Source of the DNA: CAZNNH01 sp964574335
GTDB lineage: Bacteria; Acidobacteriota; Vicinamibacteria; Fen-336
Direction: 5' to 3'
Assembly: GCA_964574335.1 (NCBI GenBank)
Contig: CAZNNH010000223.1
Span: 1 to 8,748, forward strand
Length of the DNA stretch: 8,748 nt
The notes under the pieces are model-generated. The model saw only the letters and a list, made by a program, of their open reading frames with translations. It did not search any database and was not told the DNA's origin. The stretch's first letter is position 1. Each line of letters begins with the position of its first letter. A program made the position numbers and the translations under genes. Below are positions 1 to 8,373 of the stretch, in pieces.

Positions 1-6
1 GGCCAC

Positions 7-63
7 GGGGGGACACGATCCCGAATCCACGGGCTGACCGCCGGATTCGGGTCATGTCCCCTT
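7..63. repeat. Long imperfect inverted repeat (REP-like element or terminator hairpin)
   Basis: Two perfect arm segments are visible: positions 9-15 pair with 55-61 (7 bp) and 20-28 pair with 43-51 (9 bp). They are separated by a small asymmetric internal loop (16-19 against 52-54) and capped by a 14-nt loop at 29-42. G-T pairs at 7-63 and 8-62 could extend the base. The element lies 8 bp beyond the stop codon of the minus-strand symporter gene, so it could end that transcript. No T-run follows the stem on the minus strand (positions 8 to 1), so it is not a textbook intrinsic terminator. The GGGGACA/TGTCCCC ends recall dispersed REP-type palindromes. Copy number cannot be judged from one window. 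Confidence 0.6.
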
Positions 64-71
64 GGGCCGTC

Positions 72-1832
<1,761 letters not shown>

Positions 1833-1836
1833 GTTC

Positions 1837-1842
1837 TCTCCT
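1837..1842 (-). promoter_or_regulatory. Ribosome binding site of the symporter gene
   Basis: AGGAGA on the minus strand lies 4 nt before the ATG at 1832. It decides the start in favour of this codon over the in-frame ATG at 1856. Confidence 0.75.
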
Positions 1843-1877
1843 GTGCCGCCCGCCATGCGACGGGCCGTTTGTCTCGC

Positions 1878-1905
1878 GCGGCCATCCCCGGCTCGGGGTG
1901 GCCGC
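1878..1905 (-). promoter_or_regulatory. GC-rich hairpin in the symporter leader
   Basis: Positions 1878-1884 pair with 1899-1905 (7 bp), and 1886-1890 pair with 1894-1898 (5 bp). A single bulged base sits at 1885 and a 3-nt loop at 1891-1893. The hairpin is about 45 nt upstream of the symporter ATG and would be transcribed if the promoter proposed at 1936-1965 is used. It could tune expression of the transporter or simply reflect GC-rich sequence. No known riboswitch class is recognisable. Confidence 0.4.
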
Positions 1906-1935
1906 TCCCCCGCGGCGTCAAACTGCCGGCGCCGA

Positions 1936-1965
1936 ACACTAAGCCGGCTCCGTGGGGGCTGTCAA
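1936..1965 (-). promoter_or_regulatory. Candidate sigma-70-type promoter of the symporter gene
   Basis: On the minus strand a perfect TTGACA (1965-1960) is followed after 18 nt by TAGTGT (1941-1936), which matches 3 of 6 bases of the -10 consensus. Transcription would start near 1929, giving a leader of about 97 nt that contains the 1878-1905 hairpin. The -10 box is poor, so this rests mainly on the perfect -35 box and its position. Confidence 0.4.
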
Positions 1966-2020
1966 CCCGGGCAGGAAGGCGTCCGTGCCCCCGGGCGAGC
2001 ACCCCGCCGCGCCCCGGTAG

Positions 2021-2026
2021 TAAAGT
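2021..2026 (+). promoter_or_regulatory. Possible -10 element for the membrane protein gene
   Basis: TAAAGT matches 4 of 6 consensus bases and stands in the only AT-rich spot of the divergent spacer. It would put the start of transcription about 24 nt before the TTG codon. No convincing -35 hexamer is seen 16-18 nt upstream. Confidence 0.25.
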
Positions 2027-2045
2027 GGCGGCCAAAGGCGGAGCG

Positions 2046-2052
2046 GGAGGAG
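2046..2052 (+). promoter_or_regulatory. Strong ribosome binding site supporting a TTG start
   Basis: GGAGGAG ends 4 nt before TTG at 2057-2059, and its GGAGG core is 6 nt away. No ATG or GTG nearby in this frame has a comparable site, so this supports TTG as the true start of the membrane protein. Confidence 0.7.
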
Positions 2053-2056
2053 CAGC

Positions 2057-3748
2057 TTGGCGCAGCCGGGCGACGGGAAGCTTCGGTGGGTGGGGGCCCT
2101 GGCCCGCGAAGCCGGGGTCTTCCTCCTCTTTCTGATGGTGGCGGTCCTGGCCACCTGGCCACTCTCGGCCGACCTGACCGGCCACACCCTGCCCGGGCCC
2201 GACCCCATGCACGACCTGTGGTCACTGTTCTGGACCACCGGCCACCTGCTGGACCCGGCCCACTTCTTCCACGGCAACATCTACTACCCGGCGCGCTACA
2301 GCATCCTGTACATGGACCTCAAGCTGGGGTCGATCCTGCTGGCCGCCCCCCTGCGCCTCTTCGTCCACGATCCGGTCCCCCTCTACAACCTGACCGTGCT
2401 GCTGACCCTGGCCTTCTCGGGGTGGGGCTTCCACAGGCTGCTCCGGGGGCTCACCGGCAGCAGCGGCGCCGGCCTGCTCTCGGGGGTGCTGGCCACCTTC
2501 GCCTCGCACCAGATGTGGCACGTCTACCACATGAACATGATCGGCATCGGCTGGCTGCCGCTGTTCTGGCTCGGCCTGCTGAGGCTCCTCGAGCGGCCCC
2601 GCTGGCCGAACGTCCTGCTGACCGGTGTCGGCTTCGCGGTCGCCGCCCAGTCGAGCGGGTACTATGCGGCCGCCGGCATCATCGTGGCCCCGATCTTCGC
2701 CGCCCTCCACTGGCGTCGCCTTCGAGACCGCCGGGTGTGGGGCGGCGCCGCGGTGGCGGTACTGATCGCGGCCGTGCTGATGGTCCCCTTCCTGCGCGGC
2801 TACCGGCACGTCCGCGAGGTGTCGGGGATGGGTCGCACCCTCGGCAACTCGGAGGAGCTGGCCTTCCACCCCCAGGCCGACCTGAGGAGCCGTGCCTACG
2901 CCTACCGCAGGCTGATCGGCACCGGTGGCGAGCAACTCTTTCCCGGTGTGCTCTCGCTGGCCCTGGCGGGTCTGGCGTTGTGGCGGCGGCGTCCCTACGC
3001 CGGAGTGTTCCTTGCCGCTGGCGCCGCGCTGCTACTGGTGTCGCTCGGCCCCACCCTCCGGGTGGGGGGGCTGTCGGTGGCGTTGCCGTATCGGCTGCTC
3101 TTCGCGGTTCCGCCGTTCAGCAGCATGCGCCACCCGCACACCTTCGCCGCAGTCGCCACCTTCATGCTGGCCGTCCTGGCGGGTCTGGGCTTCGCCAGCC
3201 TGTCTCACGCCCGCCGGCCCTGGTTCTCGGCCCTCTTCGTGGCGCTGGCGGTGGCCGAGACGCTCGGGCCGGGTCCGGCGGTCCGGCCGGTCCCGCCGGG
3301 CCTGCCCGATGCCTACCGGATAGTCGAGAAGCTTCCGGCCGGCCCGGTGCTGGAGGTGGGGGACGAGCAGTTGGTGCTGCTCTGGGCCGCCCGCTCCGGC
3401 CTGCCGATGGTCAACGGGGGCGGGCCCTTTGGCCCGCCCTACCATCTGAGCCTGCAGCGCCAGATCCGCAACCACTGGTTGCGTCGGGTCCCGGACGACC
3501 TGGACACCTCCAAGCCGATGGGCCTGCTGGGCCGCTACCTACCGGTGCGCTACGTCATCGTCGATCGGGGACGGCGTCCGCTGCGCTTCTTGGCCGAGGC
3601 CTTCGACCGCTCGCGCCTCTTCTCGTTCGTGGCCCGGGCCGACAACGGCGACCGGATCTACGAGCTGCGGCCCGGAGACGATCAGAACGGCGGCGGGTCG
3701 GCGAGCGCCCGCTCCAGCGCCTCCTCCGAGACGTCGAAGATCAGATAG
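2057..3748 (+). CDS. Polytopic membrane protein, YfhO/GT-C glycosyltransferase-like
   Basis: This 563-residue protein has many hydrophobic helices. A first membrane segment at about 20-37 is followed by a loop with acidic residues D49 and D53 (GPDPMHDLW) and a NIYYPARYS motif at 74-82. Bacterial GT-C-like proteins annotated as YfhO-type share this arrangement: an acidic first outer loop, then an N-[IF]-[FY]-YP motif. Further helices run to about residue 400, including an SSMRHPHTFAAVA stretch at 355-367. A soluble C-terminal part (about 415-540) follows and ends in RIYELRP. By family analogy it would handle a lipid-linked sugar at the outer face of the inner membrane, but donor and acceptor are unknown. 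The last 22 or so residues, rich in Ser, Ala and Gly, are read from DNA that also encodes the C-terminus of the opposing gene. Family assignment is moderate and catalytic activity is unproven. Confidence 0.8.
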   Translation: MAQPGDGKLRWVGALAREAGVFLLFLMVAVLATWPLSADLTGHTLPGPDPMHDLWSLFWTTGHLLDPAHFFHGNIYYPARYSILYMDLKLGSILLAAPLRLFVHDPVPLYNLTVLLTLAFSGWGFHRLLRGLTGSSGAGLLSGVLATFASHQMWHVYHMNMIGIGWLPLFWLGLLRLLERPRWPNVLLTGVGFAVAAQSSGYYAAAGIIVAPIFAALHWRRLRDRRVWGGAAVAVLIAAVLMVPFLRGYRHVREVSGMGRTLGNSEELAFHPQADLRSRAYAYRRLIGTGGEQLFPGVLSLALAGLALWRRRPYAGVFLAAGAALLLVSLGPTLRVGGLSVALPYRLLFAVPPFSSMRHPHTFAAVATFMLAVLAGLGFASLSHARRPWFSALFVALAVAETLGPGPAVRPVPPGLPDAYRIVEKLPAGPVLEVGDEQLVLLWAARSGLPMVNGGGPFGPPYHLSLQRQIRNHWLRRVPDDLDTSKPMGLLGRYLPVRYVIVDRGRRPLRFLAEAFDRSRLFSFVARADNGDRIYELRPGDDQNGGGSASARSSASSETSKIR

Positions 3749-5313
3749 GAGCCGGCGATGCGGTCGACCGGCTGGAAGTGGCGGCGCAGCCACGCATAGA
3801 GGGGGCGTCGCGTCACCCCCACGAACCGGTTGACGCTCACCACCAGCCGGCCCGCCATCGGCCGGCGCGGGTGCAGGATCGCCTCCGGGTGGCGAGACAT
3901 GTACTCCTTCATGTAGCCCCGGTCCTGACCCCATTCGAGGTTCGAGTCGGCCAGGACCTTGTACGACATCGCGCGGTTCGGGATCAGCTCGTTGACGTAG
4001 GAGATGTAGTGCGGGAACTGGGCGAGCACCGACGCCACCAGCGCCACCACCAGCACGCCCACCACGCGCCGCCCCCGTCGTCCCACCCCGCCCTCCGGAG
4101 CCAGCAGACGGCCGCACAGCACCAGCAGGAACGGCACCGCCACCAGGAAGAACCGGAAGCCGATCTGGGTCTTGAAGAAGAAGTTGAAGTAGACGGTGAA
4201 GAAGGCCACCGGCAGCAGCAGGTAGAGCTCGGTGCGCAGGAAGGGGGCCAGGCGGAAGCGACGCAGCAGGTGAAAGAGGGCCCACAGGACCAGCACCTGG
4301 GTGGCCAGCGGGACCTTGAAGAGCCAGGCCACCAGGAAGTAGCCAGGGAAGGCCCGGTTCGGGTCCTGGCGATCGTGGAGCGTGCCCAGCAGGTAGAGGT
4401 TGGCGTTGGTGGTGCCGTCGTCCTCGGTCGCCTTCACCCAGTCGAGGCCCTCGAGGTAGGGGTAGGGCACGGGTACCGGCAGGAAGCCCACCGGGGCCAG
4501 CCACTGCTGCAGGTGGGCGAAGGGCCGGCTGCGGAAGCGATAGGCATCGAGGCGCGTGAGAGTGCGGTTGAACAGGAAGCCGACGTTGATCACCAGCAGG
4601 CTGGCCAGCGCGAAAGCGACCAGGTGAGCGCCGGCCCGCCCGGCCCGCCGCCGCAGGCCCGCGCCATCACGTCCACGAAGGGCCCGGACCCAGTCTCCGC
4701 CGCGGCGCGCGATGGCGATGAGCAGGAAGATCGGGTAGAGGTAGGCCGCCGTGTACTTGGAGAGCTGGGCTGCCCCCAGCGTCAGCGCGCTTGCCGTGGC
4801 GGCCCGACGGCCGCCGTGCTCGAGGAACCTCCAGAAGTGGTAGCCGGCGATGGTGGCCAGGGCGGTCACGAACAGGTCGGTGGTGACCAGCCGGGAGTGG
4901 GCGATCAGGTTCGGGTCGAAGGCGAACAGGAACAGCGACAGAAGGCCGCCCGCGGGACCGTAGAGGGCTCGAGACCAGCGGTAGACGTAGAGGCCCAGGA
5001 TGAGCGCCACCAGCGTGGTCATCAGGCGCGCCGTGGTCCGGTGGCAGAGGACCCGGCCGAGGCCTGTCCCCTGGTCGGGGAAGTCGCCCCCGAAGCACTC
5101 CCCCAGCCGGCAGGGGAGGGCGTTCAGCGCGCTCAGCGGCATCTTGCTGTTGTCGAAGCGGTCGGAGCGGAGCCGCAGCACGTCCATTCCGTAGCGGTAG
5201 TGGAAGGGCTCGTCGGCGGTCAGCGTCTTGCGCCAGACGCTCCCGAGGCACAGGGCGAAGAAGGTCAGGAGCAGCAGGCCGACCCCGACCCTCGGTGAGA
5301 GCCTCCCGGTCAC
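3682..5313 (-). CDS. Family-39 (PMT/ArnT-like) membrane glycosyltransferase
   Basis: This 543-residue polytopic protein resembles bacterial dolichyl-phosphate-mannose-protein mannosyltransferase relatives. After an N-terminal helix (8-26), the DEP motif at 34-36 gives the first-loop acidic residues typical of GT39. A second acidic position is D146 in the segment HSRLVTTDLF. Later come ANLYLLGTLHD (304-314) and FPGYFLVAWLFKVPL (322-336), then QIGFRFFLVAVPFL (383-396) and DSNLEWGQD (456-464), in the order seen in this family. The enzyme should move a sugar from a polyprenyl-phosphate carrier to a protein or lipid at the outer face of the inner membrane; the acceptor cannot be told. The start is GTG with only a weak AGGGG directly upstream, so translation may depend on the gene ending 18 bp before it. 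Its 3' end overlaps the convergent membrane protein gene by 67 bp. Confidence 0.87.
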   Translation of the reverse strand: MTGRLSPRVGVGLLLLTFFALCLGSVWRKTLTADEPFHYRYGMDVLRLRSDRFDNSKMPLSALNALPCRLGECFGGDFPDQGTGLGRVLCHRTTARLMTTLVALILGLYVYRWSRALYGPAGGLLSLFLFAFDPNLIAHSRLVTTDLFVTALATIAGYHFWRFLEHGGRRAATASALTLGAAQLSKYTAAYLYPIFLLIAIARRGGDWVRALRGRDGAGLRRRAGRAGAHLVAFALASLLVINVGFLFNRTLTRLDAYRFRSRPFAHLQQWLAPVGFLPVPVPYPYLEGLDWVKATEDDGTTNANLYLLGTLHDRQDPNRAFPGYFLVAWLFKVPLATQVLVLWALFHLLRRFRLAPFLRTELYLLLPVAFFTVYFNFFFKTQIGFRFFLVAVPFLLVLCGRLLAPEGGVGRRGRRVVGVLVVALVASVLAQFPHYISYVNELIPNRAMSYKVLADSNLEWGQDRGYMKEYMSRHPEAILHPRRPMAGRLVVSVNRFVGVTRRPLYAWLRRHFQPVDRIAGSYLIFDVSEEALERALADPPPF

Positions 5314-5331
5314 GCCCCTATCGTAGTCGGG

Positions 5332-6171
5332 TCAGGGCCGCCGGTGGCCCTCCAGCCGCACCAGCGACTCCCAGGCCTTCTCGGCCACCGGGCTGGCGCC
5401 GTAGCGATCCAGGATGGTGCGCAGCGCCTTGACCGCCTCGCGCTTCTTCCCCAGCTTCTGGTAGGTGCGGCCCAGCACGTACAGGAGCTTCGGGTCGTAC
5501 TGGTCGTGCTGGCCGAGGGCCAGGGCTTCCTCGAGCACGTTGGCCGACTCGGCCAGGTTGCCCTCGTAGTACTCCTCGACGCCGAGCAGCAGCCGGACCT
5601 GCTTGCGGTCCACCAGCGGGTGGCCGGCGTCGGCCTCGCGGGCGCGCAGCAGCAGCTCCCGGCTCTCGTCGAAGGCCTCCTGCTCGTAGAGGTGCACCCC
5701 GAGGCCGACCAGGGCCTCCGAGTCCGATCGGTCGCGGCGCAGCCTCCGCTCCCACTTCTCGACCCGCTCGCCGATGGCCAGGGCCTGCTCCATGGTGCGC
5801 GGGAACTGCCCGGGTCCCTGGTATCCGCCCACCCGGAGCAGGGGCCGGCCCGACGGGGAGAGGAAGACGATGGTGGGAAGCGTCATCACGTCGTAGCGGT
5901 AGGCGACGGCGGCTTCGGCCTTGCTGCCTTCGGTGTCGACCTTGACAGCGACGAAGCGCTTGCTGATGTCGACCACCTCCGGGTCGACGTAGGTGGTCTG
6001 GTCCAGACGGTGGCACCAGCCACACCACTCGGCCCAGAAGTCCACGATCAGGGGCTTCTGCTCCGCCCGGGCGCGTGCCAGGGCCTTGTCGAAGTCGTGC
6101 CCCCACTCGATGCCGGCGGGCTCATGGGGCCCGCCCATCAACAGCAAGAGCACTCCAACAGCGACGTTCAT
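5332..6171 (-). CDS. Exported thioredoxin-fold protein with C-terminal TPR region
   Basis: This 279-residue protein starts with a short hydrophobic stretch (3-12) that could be a signal peptide or membrane anchor. The thioredoxin-like domain (about 22-135) has the CGWC active site at 50-53 (FWAEWCGWCHRLD) and the cis-proline at P99 in TLPTIVF. Both redox cysteines and the cis-proline are intact, so thiol-disulfide activity is likely, as in DsbD C-terminal domains and related Thioredoxin_7 proteins. Residues about 145-275 are helical with TPR-like spacing, for example LLYVLGRTYQKLGKKREAVK at 229-248, suggesting a partner-binding platform. The ATG follows GGAG by 4 nt. The gene ends 18 bp before the glycosyltransferase gene, implying co-transcription. 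The redox partner and substrate are unknown, and the short N-terminal segment makes export probable rather than certain. Confidence 0.85.
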   Translation of the reverse strand: MNVAVGVLLLLMGGPHEPAGIEWGHDFDKALARARAEQKPLIVDFWAEWCGWCHRLDQTTYVDPEVVDISKRFVAVKVDTEGSKAEAAVAYRYDVMTLPTIVFLSPSGRPLLRVGGYQGPGQFPRTMEQALAIGERVEKWERRLRRDRSDSEALVGLGVHLYEQEAFDESRELLLRAREADAGHPLVDRKQVRLLLGVEEYYEGNLAESANVLEEALALGQHDQYDPKLLYVLGRTYQKLGKKREAVKALRTILDRYGASPVAEKAWESLVRLEGHRRP

Positions 6172-6340
6172 TGGGCTCCACGCGCTTGGTCGGCGCCCGG
6201 CCTACGAGGCAGACCCTCTGCCTCACCACCTACTCCGACGATCGGGCGGGGGGACACGTTCCGTTCGCTGGCAACGTTTAACACCCTGTGGCAGTTGGAG
6301 ATAGATGGGCCGGCGGGGTGGGCCGTGGGGAGAGGACCGG
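6172..6340. other. Spacer between argS and the thioredoxin-TPR gene
   Basis: This 169-bp stretch has no coding sequence that I can support and no tRNA cloverleaf. It holds the perfect hairpin described separately at 6206-6224 and a small AT-richer patch near 6275-6282. It also has a short inverted repeat, ACGTT at 6256-6260 against AACGT at 6273-6277. A promoter for the thioredoxin-glycosyltransferase pair is expected here on the minus strand, but no convincing -35/-10 pair is visible. Confidence 0.6.
6206..6224 (-). promoter_or_regulatory. Perfect 8-bp hairpin (leader or terminator)
   Basis: GAGGCAGA (6206-6213) and TCTGCCTC (6217-6224) form a perfect 8-bp stem around a 3-nt loop. It lies 35 nt upstream of the thioredoxin-TPR start and about 117 nt beyond the argS stop, both on the minus strand. 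It could stop argS readthrough or act in the leader of the downstream operon. No T-run follows it on the minus strand, which weakens the intrinsic-terminator reading. Confidence 0.45.
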
Positions 6341-8287
6341 TCACATCCGCTCCGGCACCGGTATCCCCAGCAGGTCGGTCAGGATCCCCATCTGCCGCAC
6401 GAAGGCGTCCACCAGGAGCACCCTGAAGGCCTTGAGGTCGGCGCTTTCCGCGTGGAGGACGGAGTAGCGCGGCTTCTGGTAGTAGGAGTGGAAGGCCTGG
6501 GCCACGGAGAAGGTGTGCTTGGCCAGCAGCGACACCTCCTCGGCCCTCACCACCTGCTCGGCCACCTCCTCGCTGCGGGCCATGAGCAGCACCAGGGACC
6601 AGACCTCGTCCCCCTCGTCGCCCCGCAGCAGGGTCTCCAGGTCGAGGTCCCGGGCCCGCTCCAGAAGCTCCGCGACGCGCTGGCCCTCGGCCTCCAGCTT
6701 GGCCAGGATGTTGCGCGCCCGGACCACGCCGTTCTGGACGTAGGGGCCGGTCTCGCCGGTGAAGGCCAGGGCCTCCTCCATGTCGAAGGTGATGACCTTG
6801 GTCCGCCCGAACTTGAGCAGGAAGTAGCGCAGCGCCCCGGTGGCGATCTGGGCTGCCGCCGCCGCGGTGGCCTCGGCCGGGCGGTCGGCGTCGCGGGCCG
6901 CGATCTCGCTGCGGGCCTTGCCCTGGAGCAGGTCGATCAGGTCGTCGCCCTTGACCCCCAGGCCCTTGCGGCCCGAGACCTTGACCGAGCCTCCCGCCTC
7001 GACCTGGTAGCCGAGGGCGGCCGCGGTGGCGGCCGAGAGCACCACCTTCTCGTAGGCCAGGTGGTGGCTGCCCGCCGCGGCCTCGGCGTGCCCGAGCGCA
7101 GCCACCCCCGCCTTGACCACCCGCTGAGGGTAGGACTGGCCCACGTCGATGACGTTGTAGGCGGCGCGGGCGTGGCCGAAGGTGGGGGCGCCGCTCTCGC
7201 CCTCACCGCTGGTGGTGGTCCACAGGACGTGGCCGTCCGGGTCGCGGCGGTGGCGGCGGTAGCGGAAGTCCCGGTCCAGCAGGCCCAGCTTCCAGAGCTG
7301 GTAGGCGATGTCCTTGCCGGTGTAGGTGACGGTGCCGTTCGAGCGGACGATGATCTTGTCCTCGTCCTGGGCCTCTCCCTCCATGGCCAGCACCCAGCAG
7401 CCGGCGCTCTTGCCGGACTCGGCGAGCTGGATGGCCCCGCTCTCGCGGAGCCGCTCGAAGGCGCGGTCCCAGAAATGGAGGCGCAGGATGTCGCTCTCGT
7501 GGGCCAGCAGGTCGTAGCGGATGCCCAGCCGCTCCATGGTGGCCAGGTGACAGTCCACGATGCGGCCGGCGATGGCGGCGGCGATGGCGGCGGTGGGGGC
7601 CTCGCCCTTCTCGATCTGGTGGAGGGTCTCGGCCTGGCGGGCCTTGTGGGCGGGGTCGGCCGCGTAGTAGTCGCCGACCCGGGCATACAGGTCCCAGCAG
7701 TAGTAGTCGAAGCGCGGCTCCCGAGCCAGGGCCACGATCTCGTCGAGCCCCTTGCCCTCGAGATACACGAAGCCCACCACCACGTCCGCCACCTGCACCC
7801 CGGTGTCGTCGATGTAGTTCTGGACCCCCACCTGGTGGCCGCGGTGGCGCAGCACCCGGACGAAGGTGTCGCCCAGGGCGGCGTTGCGCAGGTGGCCGAT
7901 GTGGGCGGCCTTGTTCGGGTTGATGCTGGTGTGCTCGACGATCACCCGGCCCGCTTGTGGGGGCGGGGGCGTCGGGTCGGCCAGGGCGGCGCACAGGGCG
8001 CGCAGCAGGGGCGCCCGGTCCAGGAACAGGTTGACGTAGCCGCCGCCGGCCACCTCGGCCCGAGCCACCCCGTCGATCGCCTGAAGGCCCGGCAGCAGAT
8101 CGGCGGCGATGTCACGGGGCTTGCGGCGCAGGGCGCGGGCCAGGTCGAACGGAGCGGTCAGCGCCAGGTCGCCCAGCTCCAGGCTCGGCGGGTACTGGAA
8201 GCTGACCGCCGGCAGCTCCACGTCGAGCGCCTCGCGAACGATCCGGCGGACGTTTTCGGCGAGCTGGGCCTGGAAGGTCAGATACAT
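6341..8287 (-). CDS. argS: Arginyl-tRNA synthetase
   Basis: Arginine-tRNA ligase charges tRNA-Arg with arginine in an ATP-dependent cytoplasmic reaction needed for translation. The 648-residue protein has the usual order: an N-terminal additional domain (about 1-105), a class I catalytic core with HIGH at 129-132 (PNKAAHIGHLRNAALGD), a KMSK-equivalent segment VSGRKGLGVKGDDL at 437-450, and an anticodon-binding DALR domain from about 515. That domain ends in the family-typical GIPVPERM. Compared with E. coli ArgS, about 35 extra residues (about 341-375, containing HVLWTTTSGEGE) lie between DIAYQLWKLG and NVIDVGQSYPQR. This marks a longer subtype known from several other bacteria. I chose ATG at 8287 because a TATAAT box at 8329-8324 makes an RNA starting about 30 nt upstream. 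The longer in-frame ATG at 8386 would lie upstream of that promoter. No clear Shine-Dalgarno sequence precedes the chosen start. Confidence 0.96.
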   Translation of the reverse strand: MYLTFQAQLAENVRRIVREALDVELPAVSFQYPPSLELGDLALTAPFDLARALRRKPRDIAADLLPGLQAIDGVARAEVAGGGYVNLFLDRAPLLRALCAALADPTPPPPQAGRVIVEHTSINPNKAAHIGHLRNAALGDTFVRVLRHRGHQVGVQNYIDDTGVQVADVVVGFVYLEGKGLDEIVALAREPRFDYYCWDLYARVGDYYAADPAHKARQAETLHQIEKGEAPTAAIAAAIAGRIVDCHLATMERLGIRYDLLAHESDILRLHFWDRAFERLRESGAIQLAESGKSAGCWVLAMEGEAQDEDKIIVRSNGTVTYTGKDIAYQLWKLGLLDRDFRYRRHRRDPDGHVLWTTTSGEGESGAPTFGHARAAYNVIDVGQSYPQRVVKAGVAALGHAEAAAGSHHLAYEKVVLSAATAAALGYQVEAGGSVKVSGRKGLGVKGDDLIDLLQGKARSEIAARDADRPAEATAAAAAQIATGALRYFLLKFGRTKVITFDMEEALAFTGETGPYVQNGVVRARNILAKLEAEGQRVAELLERARDLDLETLLRGDEGDEVWSLVLLMARSEEVAEQVVRAEEVSLLAKHTFSVAQAFHSYYQKPRYSVLHAESADLKAFRVLLVDAFVRQMGILTDLLGIPVPERM

Positions 8288-8323
8288 GGGCGAGGGGGAG
8301 AAGGCTCCATCGACGAGACGAGC

Positions 8324-8329
8324 ATTATA
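8324..8329 (-). promoter_or_regulatory. -10 promoter element of argS
   Basis: A perfect TATAAT on the minus strand stands in an otherwise very GC-rich spacer, about 37 nt before the argS ATG. The expected transcription start is near 8317. No good -35 hexamer is seen at 16-18 nt upstream, so the promoter may rely on the -10 box or an activator. Confidence 0.55.
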
Positions 8330-8357
8330 GCCTTGGCCGCGGCAGGCCCGGGGGCTC

Positions 8358-8366
8358 TGGTAAGAT
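8358..8366 (+). promoter_or_regulatory. Extended -10 element placed for a leaderless transcript
   Basis: TGGTAAGAT combines an upstream TG with TAAGAT, which matches 4 of 6 bases of TATAAT and fits the TANNNT pattern. Exactly 7 nt separate it from the ATG at 8374, so RNA would begin at or next to the start codon. No Shine-Dalgarno sequence is present, which agrees with a leaderless messenger. It is back-to-back with the argS promoter. Confidence 0.45.
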
Positions 8367-8373
8367 CGAAAGC

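Noticed and set aside
2222..2935. 237-codon minus-strand frame under the membrane protein gene
   Set aside because: It has shadow composition (Gly, Gln, Arg, Val) with no motif. The plus-strand frame encodes continuous membrane helices here.
6172..6340. Possible tRNA or small RNA gene in the argS spacer
   Set aside because: No cloverleaf, T-loop or CCA-type end could be drawn, and only one short hairpin is present.
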